Shown piece after piece: positions 23,481 to 35,218 of a stretch of 64,000 nucleotides of DNA. The notes below the pieces were generated by a model. It ran no database searches and was not told where the DNA came from. It saw nothing but the letters and a program-made list of their open reading frames with translations. The first letter of the stretch is position 1, and each line of letters begins with the position of its first letter. Both the position numbers and the translations under genes were made by a program. The stretch comes from Neltuma alba (Eukaryota; Streptophyta; Magnoliopsida; Fabales; Fabaceae): contig NW_021636561.1 of assembly GCF_004799145.2 (NCBI RefSeq), positions 372,001 through 436,000 on the forward strand, written 5' to 3'.

Positions 23481-23782
23481 TTTAATTTCCACCTGGGAAA
23501 TGCTTGCTGCAGGGAGAGAGCGAGAGAAGTAGAACTATATATAAACACCAGAGGCGGAGCAAGCTAATAAGAAACAGATCGATCAGGTAAGTCGAAAGGG
23601 AGCAACTGGCAGCGAAGATTGAGGTTACATAAGCATAGATCGTATATATAAGTGTGGTCTCTGAAAAATGCTGAAGAGAAGGACACAGGGAGGAAAGAGA
23701 TGGATGGACAGAACACAGAAGACAAGAAGAGACAAGAGATGGAGCTAAAGCAAGTTGAAAAGATGCAGAAGAAAGATCCAAG

Positions 23783-23792
23783 TTATAAATAG
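23783..23792 (-). promoter_or_regulatory. Probable TATA region of MYB gene A
   Basis: The AT box TTATAAATAG (read CTATTTATAA on the gene strand) lies about 300 bp upstream of the ATG and is conserved at the same distance in gene B (34326-34335). The transcript start is not known, and the box is nearly symmetric, so orientation rests on context. Confidence 0.5.
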
Positions 23793-24938
23793 CAGATCTT
23801 CTATATATATATGACGTAATAAATGATGTTTATAATAATCATATTAGACAGAAGAAAAAGAATCCATCCGACTGATGATTCACCATACTCATATTTAAAA
23901 GACAACATTATTGTACATCTACATTTCTTAGTAAGTTTTCATATCTTATAATTTTGGCATACACATGTGTTATGTAGCAGTTCATGGTTTTGTCTCTTTT
24001 ATATGGTCTAGGGCATCCCTATGATCACCTTACTCAGAAGACCTAGTGCCCTTGTAACTTTTTGAATCTTAATTTGAACTTTTAAAAGCATGCATGTGGT
24101 CGATCTAATCAAAGAAGTACTCGCCTCAGTACTGCCAAATAAATAATCATAAGAAATGAATGTACGTGGGTGACAGTATCAAGAAAGTCGAGACATATAC
24201 TTTTTCAGCATCTTATAGTTTGGAAATAATCATGCAAAAAAGGAAAATTAAGGAACAAAATAAAAGATTAATCTGTCCCAGTGATATGAATATTTAATAT
24301 ATATATATATATGATATACTAATTTCCCTCATCAGTTTTATATTTGCACACACACTATATATATATCATCTTGTGTAAAGCTTCAGTACGTATTATCGTT
24401 TGAATTTATTTTAGGATACAATATGAACAATTTAAAGAGATAGAGCATGATGATCACTTGAATATTACTGGTAGAGATAAGTAGCTTTATAAGCTTAACT
24501 GCGTTATTAATTACTACATATATATATATATATATATACATGATAACTGTACTAGCTCTGCATAGCTCTTTATGTTTCCTCTGTTTGTGTGTGTTCTTAT
24601 TACTTTGAACTGAATATATATATCTAAAGCCTGGCTTGTAGATATATACAATGAATATAAATGCCCGTACAAAATTGGCAAATCAGAATTAATTGTATTG
24701 ATAACAAGCATGTGATTGCAATCAAACATATTTACGTCACTGTGTTTACTTTTCTCATCAAATTTACAGAGCTTCAGTTTAATGCTCGCGTAAGTGCTTG
24801 CCATATAAAACAAGCCTGAAGTTTTTCTCTTTCACCTACCTATGCATGTACTGTCTCATAAACTTCAAACTTTTCTTCCCGTAGGAGCCAACATTTTTAA
24901 GGGGACTAGGGGAAAAAATAATGTTCACTAAAAAGACA

Positions 24939-24958
24939 GTGTGTGTGTGTGTGTGTGT
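24939..24958. repeat. (GT)10 microsatellite
   Basis: Perfect GT repeat in the upstream flank of MYB gene A. In unit B the aligned position holds a short interrupted CA/CG-rich tract (near 35530) instead, so it differs between the two copies. Confidence 0.9.
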
Positions 24959-26683
24959 ATGAAGGAATCGAATTTTAGTTATCCATTTTCCTTCAAGTGA
25001 CTCCCACGCACTAGAATTCTACCAATATTTCAGTACTGCTCTTATATAATAAGGTAATATTTTGAGGGGAGGGTACATTTCCTATGTATTTTTTAGTTTT
25101 AGCTAATTTTAATAATTTTCTTAAACCACACAATTTTATTGTTTGGATTTTATAATTAGAAATGGAAAGAGTATTAAATAAGGGTAAAGTTAAAAGATTA
25201 TTAAACTTTAAGATAAAATTAATGAGGTTTAAGGTTTTTTTAATTTCAATAAAAAATGCTAAAAGTGATTTATAAATAGAAACGGAGGGGTATTTACCAA
25301 CCATAAAAACCCTGGAGATGGAGAAACAAAAAAGTCTAGGTGAATTAATGGGAAAAATATATTAAAGTATATATGTGACGCTTTCTTTTAATTGCATTCT
25401 TTTATTATTTTTACGTTATATAATTATAATTGCATTCTTTTATTATTTTTATGTTTTTTATATCGTTATGCATAATTTCTTTTCTTAATCATCAACTTGT
25501 TTTTCGAACATTATTTATCAATTAATGTTAAAGATAAAAACCTAAACTAATATATGCACTACCTCCAATCCTAAATAAGAGAGCTATAGATAACTAATTT
25601 ATGGATATTTAAAAAATTAATTAAGTTAATCATCTATAATGATAAATATGTATTAATTGGTTTCTCCATATATACCCTATCTGTGTAACACCCCAAATTT
25701 TCTGATTTAGGATGAGCAGAAAAGAGAAAGTTCATTAAAATTATTTAATAGCTCAAGCACAATTAGGAAAAATTATGGAATATTGATTTTTCAAGGTTTA
25801 GAAATATTTTGAAAAAGTTCATTCCCCAAAAAGTGGCTTAAATGATTTTAATGCTATTTTCATAGCAAAATGGGTTATTGTCTTAGAAAATACTTAGAGG
25901 TTTCTAATTAACTAGAAAATTTTAGGGAAATTATCTTATGAGGTAAAGAAGTTATTTGAGGCATAAAATCCTTAAAATGAGTTAAGGATTAATTTCTGGA
26001 ATTAAGAGTTATTTTCTTGGAAAATTCAAGAAAAATAGTTATGAGTTAATTTTTGACCCAAAATGTTTAGGGAAATTATTTTATGGATCAAAGAAGCTAG
26101 TCGAAAAGAAAGATCCATATGAAACATAGTGGAGTAATTTTTGGGTTTATCTATTTATCTCAGAATTATAGAGGAAGCATGAAAATGAAAGAAAGCAATG
26201 AGCGTAAGGGCAAAATGGACATTTCGTTTGTTTTTACTTCCTCATCACACGTGTACTGCCTCACCGCTTAACATAAGATACACTCTTCCTCCTGATTTTT
26301 TCATTGGGCCACTCGAAGGAAAAGAGAGAGAGACGGAGAGCGAGGGAGGGAGAGCACGGGAAAAAGCAGTACCGGAGTTGGTGATCGGAGGTAGTGATCG
26401 GTGGCCAGATTCCTGCATGCAAACGGAGTTTCAGATTCAGGTGAGCCCCCTGATCATCATTCTACTCTTCGTTCTTTGGTTTGCTGTGTGTTTGAAGAGT
26501 TAATGATGAAAGAAGTTTGGGTTCTAGTGAGAGAAAGTGAGTAAAAGGATACAAGTTTCAGTGAGCTGGTGTTTTTTATGGCCGATTGAAGTATATGGTG
26601 CTGGTTTTTGAGCTTGCATGTGCTATTTTTCTTCTCTGTTTATGTCAACCGAAAACAGAGGTTAAAGGGAGGAGAAGGACGCT

Positions 26684-26688
<5 letters not shown>

Positions 26689-26714
<26 letters not shown>
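26689..26714. repeat. (TA)13 microsatellite inside the solo LTR
   Basis: Perfect TA repeat followed by interrupted TAGATATA units. Confidence 0.9.
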
Positions 26715-26716
<2 letters not shown>

Positions 26717-27880
26717 TATATAGATATATGCATGTGCTGCGGGATCATGAAGGTGTTTATATGTGATAGGTTGCTCTGTTTCTTGAATCCGAGACAGGGG
26801 AGTGGGTTTTGTGCTCGCATGTTGTTTTCGGTTGTGGTTCTTAGCTTCTAACACAGGAGCTAATAGCTTGAGATAATGATGTCTGGTTTTTGGTGGTTGG
26901 ATGTTATATGAATGAGGTATATAGGTTTGTTCTGGGATTGCATGTCGTCTAGCTTTATTGTGCGTGAAGTTTCTAAGTTCATGACCCCTGATTCTGGTAA
27001 GCCGAGACAAGCTCTAAAGGTTGGAAAGTTTCTGGTTTTTGTTGGTTATGAGATAGGAAAGAAAATGATACACGTTTGTCTATGTGCGCCTCGGTCAAGT
27101 TTGTGGGAACTGAATTTACATAGTTAAGTGGCGTTGGGTTCACTGGTTGAGAGGAGACCGAACTGACATATATGTATATAGTTTCGGTACATGTGTGTGT
27201 TTGTTGCTGTCGTGAGACTTGAATTCATGGAGCTAGGGGAAATAATCAATGGTTAGATGATGACTGGTTTGGAGAGGAGACTGAATTGATGTATATATAT
27301 GTATATAGTCTCACATTATATAGTAATATATGACTTACGTGGGAATTTACAGTGGTTATATTTTATATATAAGGGCCGTGGGATTATAATGGAAGGAAAG
27401 GTAATTGAGGAGGAATGTTAAAGTTTGAAGGAATTAAATGGGTAGATGTTTGAAGTTAGAAATGAATTAATAAAATGTGAAGTGATTTTCATGAATTTAA
27501 GATATGGAGAAGTAAGGAAATAGATTAGTTGTAATAGAATAGATATAATGGGAAGTTTTAAAGATTGAAGAAGATCTAGGACGTTAAGTGAGCTATTTAA
27601 TTTATGAATTTCCAGTTGGATCAAGCGTTAATCTATCCTTACCAATATGATAGGTTTTGATATCTGCAAAAGCCCACCAAGAAGCAGAAAGAAAGGAGAA
27701 CGGTAAGGTTTGATTTGGAGGGATGCGGACCAGGTAGTAGTTCTTTCCTACCTTACACTTGTGTATGATTGCTGCATGTCTGTTTGTGCCATATTACTTT
27801 TCTAAAGCATGAGAACATGTAATCCTTAATTCCTTGCATGGATTTTTAGCCGTGACCACGTGCAGCTGATAAACATGGGG

Positions 27881-28130
27881 CAGTGATTGCCAATTATTTG
27901 CGCGGCAGTGATTGCCAATTATATGCGCGGCAGTGATTGCCAATTATTTGCGCGGCAGTGATTGCCAATTATATGCGCGGCAGTGATTGCCAATTATTTG
28001 CGCGGCAGTGATTGCCAATTATATGCACGGCAGTGATTGCCAATTATATGCGCGGCAGTGATTGCCAATTATTTGCGCGGCAGTGATTGCCAATTATATG
28101 CGCGGCAGTGATTGCCAATTATTAGCGCAT
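27881..28130. repeat. 25-bp tandem repeat array, ten units, inside the solo LTR
   Basis: Ten head-to-tail copies of a 25-bp unit starting CAGTGATTGCCAATTAT and ending GCGCGG. The variable bases are mostly TTTG or TATG, and the two variants alternate over much of the array, giving a 50-bp higher-order period. The last unit runs into a tail (attagcgcattatttattcag) repeated once more near 28159-28200 after a short spacer. Confidence 0.95.
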
Positions 28131-29114
28131 TATTTATTCAGCTTGTCTAATAGACATGGGGCAGTGATTGCCAGGTATTTGCACATTATTTATTCAGCTT
28201 TTCTATCTGTCATTGCGCATAAATGCTTAATTGCATTAGCTTGCAAGGTTATGTTCCACTTTGGCTTGTTTTGCATGCTTTATGTGATCTGCACATTTGT
28301 TTGATGGAAATTACTACTACGGGGATTCGTTCGAATCTCACCCTCCAATTTATGATGAACAGTGAAAGCTAGTAGCCCGAAGGACAAGGAGGTTGTTTAA
28401 GAAGAAGGTGGGCTGGTTGAAGAGCAGAGATACCTGTTATAATTCTGTAAATTGTATAGTATGAAATTATTTTAGGTGATAATAGATTAAGTTGAAAGCA
28501 GGGTTGATATTAGATCATTCATTAGTTATCTGAAGGTTTGAAATATTTGATCAACGGATTCCAATGTTAAAGGGGAAAAAAAAAAATTTCCTGTCTTTTC
28601 CCAGGATGGAAACCTGGTGTTAGTGATTCACAGGCGTTAAAATGATCCTATTAGTATATAAAAGTGAGGTGTTGCAATCTGATCATTACCTCATCAATGA
28701 AATCCCCCCCCCCCAAAATATATGCTTCAAGAGAGATGGCAGGAGAAAAAATTATTAAACTTGGGAGACAGACTAATGTACGTATATATTTATACACACA
28801 CTGTATACACGTGCGAGGAAAAAGCAACAGGGCCGCTTGCATGGGTTGATAATATTCACACACGCTGAGGATTAACCTAGCGATTTGGATGTGAAATTGA
28901 AGTGAGTTCGTTGCAAAATTATAAAAAGATTCATAATGGAAGATGACATATAAGCATCAATAAAACAGTGTAATTATCACGTACGTGTGCCCTTGCATTC
29001 AATATATGTTTGCCCTTGTATGTGGCCGATTCCTCAGGGATAGCGTATTAAAATAAACGTGTGTAATTAAAGATGAAAAGATTTTATTACTCCTAGCTTT
29101 ATTTTTACGACATA

Positions 29115-29628
29115 CTACGTCTTGTTCTTAATATAAGAGTTAGTTTGACTTTTAATTTAGTTTTAAATATAAGACACCAATCGACTTTGTTTTTTATATT
29201 TATTTATTTTTTCAGGGTAGTCCTTATAGTAGTTACACATACTAAATATTTCATTAAATGACATTTGATTAGTAGGGGTATTTTAGGAAAGGTAACACCA
29301 ATTTATTACAAATAACTAACATAACTAATTTTCTTAATCTACTCAAATTAGTCAACTAGTTCTTATACTACTTCCGGTCCTTAATATAAAACCTTCTTTG
29401 AATTTTATTTTGGTCATAAATATAAAACCCCAATCCACTTTATCTCTTATATTTATGTATTTTTTTTTAAGGTAATCCTTCTAATAATGTTATTTCTAGC
29501 CAATACACTTGATTAGTATGAGTATTTTAAGAAAGACAACACATGTTTATTACAAATAACTTACTGAACGTATTTCCTTAATTTCTTCGAATTAATCAAC
29601 TAGCTCTTATATTTAGGACCAGAGGTAG
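29115..29628. mobile_element. Two abutting Stowaway-like MITEs in unit B
   Basis: The first (29115 to about 29368) is the copy shared with unit A. The second starts CTTCCGGTCCTTAATATAAA at about 29370 and ends ...TTTAGGACCAGAGGTAG at 29628. The second is absent from unit A, and the last 15 or so bases of the first are missing at the join, so the insertion came with a small loss or a template switch between related ends. Confidence 0.8.
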
Positions 29629-30447
29629 TACTTTTCTATTAAAATGAAAGTATGCATGAACTAATACAAATATAATGATTTAACTTAAGAAGTTTAGAAA
29701 GATCTACAATGGTCAAGTTTCTTTTAATCATGCAGTCATACGTGTAAACCAGAAAAAAACAGTTACACAAAAGGATTAAAACTATATATAAGATTTACTT
29801 ATGCTCTTTATGTATACACATATGCACACAGCTTATTTTAGCAATCTCTTTTGGTCTATATTATAAGAAGGAATACCAGCAGGCATTGGTCCTAGTGAAG
29901 GAATTTTAGCAGCTTAAGAACGACGTCTCAAATTCAAGTTTGCATAAATAAATAAAACGCCTTTGACAGAGCTGCCTCAATTGGAACCGATAATACTTAA
30001 ATCTGCCCTTGGGAATGCTTTCTTGCTACTTTACGAACTATATATTTTCTGCAACATTTGAGGCTCTTAGAATTTAAGTGGGTTTCATTTATATTCCTCA
30101 AATCTTCCATAGTTGTAATCAGATAAACCTTACCTCGTTAATTTATACCTCTTCTCTCCCATTTTCCCACGATTTACTATTCCGCACACAATTCACATCA
30201 TTTCATTCTGTGCCCTGGGAGTGTGTGCTTGTCTTTTCTATTGTCTGTCCATCGATCTGAGCGCTTTTCTCTCTTGCAGTTAAAACAAAGGGGGGCTTTG
30301 ATTCCTTATTATTACCATATGGATCGCCTCCCGTCTCTTGAGGATTCTCCGTGCCTACCCAAAATAAATAAGCCCTGGTGAAACATCAGAGAAATTGACC
30401 GAATTGGTATGTCAGCAGAATCTTACTCTACACACACACACACAATC

Positions 30448-31925
30448 TTTAAAGTTAACTTGCCTTTAATTTGTTGCTTTGGGGTTACTCTAAAAATTAA
30501 CTGAATTAATGCAATATAGTGCAAAACTCGGGTCATTTCACTTTGAGGAGCCGAAAACGAAATTAAACCCTAGTAAATAAATGCAAGTAACCTAAACTAT
30601 AAAAAGGATTTTGATTTTGAGGAATTGCTAACTAAATGCCTTGAATTAAACTGAAATTAAAATACATTTTTTTGTTTTTTTTATATAAAAAATGATTGAA
30701 ATAAATGAAGATGAAAGAAATGAAAATGAGACACACAAGTAACAATGATAATAATCAATCCTCCAATTCAACAACGCAGGCAATCCTCACTCCAAAAGAT
30801 ACGGGAGTTAAAACAATGAATTAAGAATTATAATCAAGCTTTTAATCCAACAACCGAGCCACCTCGAATTGCCACAAAATATTTTCCCAAAATCCTAATT
30901 TACTAACTGCAACCAGAATAGTAAAATAGAATTAAGAATGCTAAAAACCAATGCTTAATTAAAATTCTTAAATCCAAAATAATAGAATTAAAGCTAGCAA
31001 GAAACAATATAATCCAAGATTCCAAGCCACCTCAGAAAATCACAATATATTAACTCCAAAATCAATACAAATGTCATAACCACAACATCATAATTGAAAT
31101 CAAAGCTATAAACAACCCAATGTCAAATGCTAAACAATAATTCAGTCACAATAATCTCCAAATATAATCAAATTAAGCAATACAATTATCCCAACAATCA
31201 GAAAAACTATCCTAAGACCTAGGAATTGTTAAACAATTATTGAGTAAGAAATTAAAGCAATTAAAACTCCCCTTTGAAGATCCAAGCTCCTGCTATTGTT
31301 ATTGAATTGGAGAATTAGAGGATCTTAGCCACGGTTTGCCATGAGAAATGCCATATTCAGAATTTTGCTACAGGATCCCATGGAAGAACACTGTTCACGC
31401 TGAATCTGTCGTGCTCGTGCTGTTCGTTATGCTGGTTCTGTCGTGTGTGCGTGTTTCGTGTGCGCCTCCTCTTCTGCCAAATGAAGATTATTATTCAAAT
31501 ACTGCTAGCCGCCCCTGTTTTCCTCACGTCTCCTCTGCTCGTTCGTGGGTCTTGTGTTCGTTGCCGCCGCCCAGCTCCAGCTTCTTGTGTTTGAAGAAGA
31601 ATTATAGTATATTAGGTTGGGGGAGCAAAACGCTTTTTTTTTTTAAATTATTTTTTATCTTTTTTTTTCTTTTCTTTTTTTTTAATTTTTCAAAATCTTC
31701 TAAAAACCTGCAAGCAAAAATTCAAAGATAAGGTAGCATTAATTGTCCTAAAAAAAATCAATTAGTCACAATTAAACCAAAATATGACAATTTTGCCCCT
31801 ATAAAATAATAATTCAAAATAAAATATATTAAATAATTAACAATCAATTAAGGCAAAAGGGGACCAATTAAGTTGACAAAACCCATATAAAAAATATCAA
31901 AATATATAAAAATAATTGAGTTTGT
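30448..31925. mobile_element. Unclassified 1478-bp insertion with 5-bp target duplication, only in unit B
   Basis: Flanked by exact CAATC at 30443-30447 and 31926-31930. Unit A lacks it, having a TA-rich run joined directly to aatcctcaattgg near 20180. The ends read TTTAAAGTTAACTTGCC and ...AATTGAGTTTGT, with no clear TG...CA or terminal inverted repeat. The interior is non-coding; it has a T-rich run at 31635-31690 and a stretch 31340-31600 with higher GC. Five-base duplication and the feel of the minus strand suggest an atypical or trimmed solo LTR, but the class is undecided. Confidence 0.75.
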
Positions 31926-32528
31926 CAATCCTCAACTGGCATACTTCTTTCTCTCAACTGAGCAATGTCCATCAGTTCAAAAAAATGGGCAATGTTCCCA
32001 CATATATGCTAGGTCGACAATCATATTACACAACACTGATATAGAGACGCCATAAAGGATTCTACCAAACTTCTTAACTCCCCCGAGTTCCTCATCTTTC
32101 ATTCTCAAGGGCTTCTATAAGCGAGATGCTACGGCCGGTTCATGGTAATATGTTTACACATCATTCATATTTCATAAAGCTATACTTTAAAATAAAGACA
32201 CATCATTTAATCAGAAAGCTAAGCCTATAGCTGACAAAGCTTTGATTCAGGTAACTCACTTGGTTCACCCAACTAATTAACCCCTCCGCTTAAAACGACA
32301 GATTAATTGTCATTTACAATAATAGTAATGATTTATATGGCCAAAAGGGTAAGTAAACTAAAGAGATTATTTCAGAAGAAATTCTGCATAAAAGATGCAT
32401 GGTATGACATCATGATCGATACTAATACTTTTGTGCCCTTAGTGATTACTAATTCCGAGCGAGTCTAGTTTAATCAACAATACAGCTCCATCATTATGCG
32501 TCACATGACACAGGGAAATTGCAGGTGA

Positions 32529-34021
32529 TCAGGGAAAATCATTCCCCAAGTTGAGTATGGTTTCCCAATAATGCTTCTCCTCAAAGTTGGTGCTTCCTTC
32601 TTCTCCGACGTTTAAGACTCCCAGGTTTTGTTGTGGTGAGATCTCATTGAATCCATACACCAACACACCGTCATTGTGCAGGTCTACCATGGAATCATCA
32701 CAGTTATAACCTTTTGATCTGAATCCTTCCACGGCCACCATAATGTCGTCGTCTCTCATCAAGCTTCCCGCTGAGTTTTCCCAATATGACGCACCATCAC
32801 TCGCTTCTTTCATGATTATTCCACTGTCCCCACCGGCGTTGGAAGACGGAAGTAATAAGCTTTGATTGATAAGTCCAAAGTTGGTTATATTACTAGTGTT
32901 GGAGTTGAGGAAAATTGTGTCTGCGAAGCTTAAAGTCGACGTCGGCGGCTTTAGGTCGGCCTCGGTGGCGAGCATCATGGCATACATGCTGTGCGTTTTG
33001 GGGATGTTATCAGCAGTAGTTGTCGGAGTTGAAGATTGCGACGTCGGCGACCATGAATTCTGCCATGCCTTTAGGACGTCGAGGCAGGGAGTTGGTGACG
33101 GCAGAGGTGTGATCTTGTTGAGCAAGAGTCGAGTGGGCCAAGGTTGGGAAGAGAAGGAGCCGATAAGCCGGTTGATCTGGAGCCGAAGCTTGGATTCGCT
33201 GACCAGTCTGGATTCGGCTTGGAGCCGGGCAGTCTCCCACTGAGCCATATGGTTGAGGTTGGCTGCGTCCATGGACTGGCCGTGTAAGGCGTCGTTTATG
33301 GGTTTGTGAGTGGCGGGGTCTATTCCCATTCTGGTGAGCCTCTTCTTGAGGTGGGTGTTCCAGTGGTTCTTGATCTCATTGTCTGTTCTTTTTGGCAAAT
33401 GAAGTGCTATAGCCGACCATCTTGTACGTGCAATATAAACATCAAAAAACGATTCAGGAATAATATTTATCAAAAGTTGTGTGTGTCTTTCGCTAAACAC
33501 ATCATGTCATGTTTACTTTCTAAGGGAACTCAGCTGGATCGAATTGAATCATTGTGGTTGACCAGCTGAGCAATCATCAACCCAAACACATGAATTTGTT
33601 AACAAGAGTTTTGAGACATACCTGTTTCCCAGAAGAGCATGAAGTTGAATAATGGTTTGGTCTTCTTGCGAGCTGAAGTTGCCTCGTTTGATGTCAGGTC
33701 TTAGGTAATTAGTCCATCTCAGTCTGCAGCTCTTCCCACATCTTCGGAGTCCTTTTTTGGTCGTCGAAAACATGAAACACACATAATTCATTCCTCTTTC
33801 CTAAATTATACATACATGCGTGTCTGCGGATGAAACAAGATATCATAATATAGTGTGGAGCTATATGAAGTGGCGGGATTATACGTACCAGCTTTTGCAG
33901 GCAAGAAAGACCAATTTCCATGGCCATGTTGTTGAATGTAAGCCATGAGCTTCTGGTCTTCCTCAGGAGTCCATGGCCCTTTCTTTAAGGTTGCCTTCTC
34001 GCAGCGCGACGACTTCACCAT
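32529..34021 (-). CDS. R2R3-MYB transcription factor, MIXTA-like subgroup 9 (gene B, 384 aa)
   Basis: Exons 34021-33889, 33751-33622 and 33420-32529, same layout and phases as gene A, with all splice sites intact. R2 and R3 are complete, and R3 has the normal LPKRTDNE with Pro97. The subgroup 9 motif reads HMAQWETARLQAESRLVSES at 145-164, with Ser replacing the usual Arg at 162. The C-terminal motif is YWETILNLGNDFP, with Gly380 in place of the conserved Val. It keeps eight residues (LNSNTSNI) that A has lost. The role should be the same as for A: nuclear control of epidermal cell shape or cuticle genes. A and B are recent tandem paralogues, so overlapping expression is likely at first, though B carries different insertions in its downstream flank. 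A start at 34033 would add four residues. Confidence 0.95.
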
Positions 34022-34325
34022 TTTAATTTCCACCTGGGAAATGCTTGCTGGGGAGAGACAGCGAGAGAAGTAGAGAATTATATAAACACCAGAGACGGAG
34101 CAAGCTAATAAGAAACAGATCGATCAGGTAAGTTGAAAGGAAGCAACTGGCAGCGAAAATTGAGGTTACATAAACATAGATCGTATATATCAATGTGGTC
34201 TCTGAAAAATGCTGAAGAGAAGGACAGAGGGAGGAAAAAGTTGGATTGACAGAAAACAGAAGACAAGAAGAGACAAGAGATGGAGCTATAAAGCAAGTTG
34301 AAAAGATGCAGAAGAAAGATCCAAG

Positions 34326-34335
34326 TTATAAATAG
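34326..34335 (-). promoter_or_regulatory. Probable TATA region of MYB gene B
   Basis: TTATAAATAG, about 305 bp upstream of the ATG, aligned with the box of gene A. Just upstream the TA microsatellite is longer than in A. Confidence 0.5.
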
Positions 34336-34907
34336 CAGATCTTCTATATATATATATATATGTATATATGACGTAATAAATGATGTTTATAATAATCATA
34401 TTAGACAGAAGAAAAAGAATCCATCTGACTGATGATTCACCATACTCATATTTAAAAGACAACGTTATTGTACATCTACATTTCTTAGTAAGGTTTCATA
34501 TCCTATAATTTTGGCATACATATGTGTTATCCAGCAGTTCATGGTTTTGTCTCTTTTGTATTGTCTAGGGCATCCCTATGATAACCTTACTCAGAAGATC
34601 TAGTACCCTTGTAACTTTCTGAATTTTAAATTGAACTTTTAAAAACTTGCATGTGGTCGATCTAATCAAAGAAGCACTCGCCTCAGTACTGCCAAATAAA
34701 TAATCATAAGAAACAAATGTACGTGGGTGACAATATCAAGAAAGTCGAGATATATACTTGTTCAGCATCTTATAGATTGGAAAGAATCATGCAAAAAAGG
34801 AAAATTAAGGAACAAAGTAAAAGATTAATCTGTCCCAGTGATATGAATATTTAATATACACATATATATATGATATACTAATTTCCCTTATAAGTTTTCT
34901 ATTTGCG

Positions 34908-34942
34908 CACACACACACACACACTATATATATATATATATA
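34908..34942. repeat. CA/TA compound microsatellite
   Basis: A (CA)n tract passes into (TA)n in the upstream flank of gene B; the unit A equivalent near 24350 is much shorter. A second TA tract lies at about 35187-35214. Confidence 0.85.
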
Positions 34943-35186
34943 TCATCTTTTGTAAAGCTTCACTATGTATTATCGTTTGAATTTATTTTAGGATACGATA
35001 TCAACAATTTAAAGAGATATAGCATGATGATCACTTGAATAATTTATTATTGGTAGAGATAAGTAGCTTTATAAGCTTAACTGCGTTATTAATTACTACA
35101 TATATACGATAAATGTACTAGCTCTGCATATAGCTCTTTATGTTTCCTCTGTGTGTGTGTGTGTGTTCTTATTATTTTGAACTAAA

Positions 35187-35218
<32 letters not shown>

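Larger units (their letters stand above)
18110..25392. repeat. Tandem segmental duplication, unit A (about 7.3 kb)
   Basis: From about 18110 (attgtattcttttattattt) to about 25392 (gacgctttcttttaattg), the sequence is repeated in the same order and orientation at 25393-35992, apart from insertions unique to one copy. Shared material includes both flanks and the whole MYB gene. The join at 25392 falls at a short AATTG shared by the two ends, followed by a local 50-bp repeat. Substitutions are spread evenly and are few, so the event is recent compared with the split from MYB gene C. Confidence 0.9.
25684..28676. mobile_element. Solo LTR, 2993 bp, probably Ty3-gypsy
   Basis: The element begins TGTAACACCCCAAATTTT and ends GTGAGGTGTTGCA, giving the TG...CA ends and short inverted termini of an LTR. 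An exact 5-bp repeat ATCTG flanks it at 25679-25683 and 28677-28681. The empty site is present in unit A at about 18368 (ccctatctgattacctc). No second LTR, primer-binding site or polyprotein is present, so it is a solo LTR left by recombination. The TGTAACACCCC start and roughly 3-kb length resemble chromovirus (Tekay/Del) LTRs; that assignment is inferred. A tatataaaag box lies close to the right end, so transcription direction is uncertain. Confidence 0.92.
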
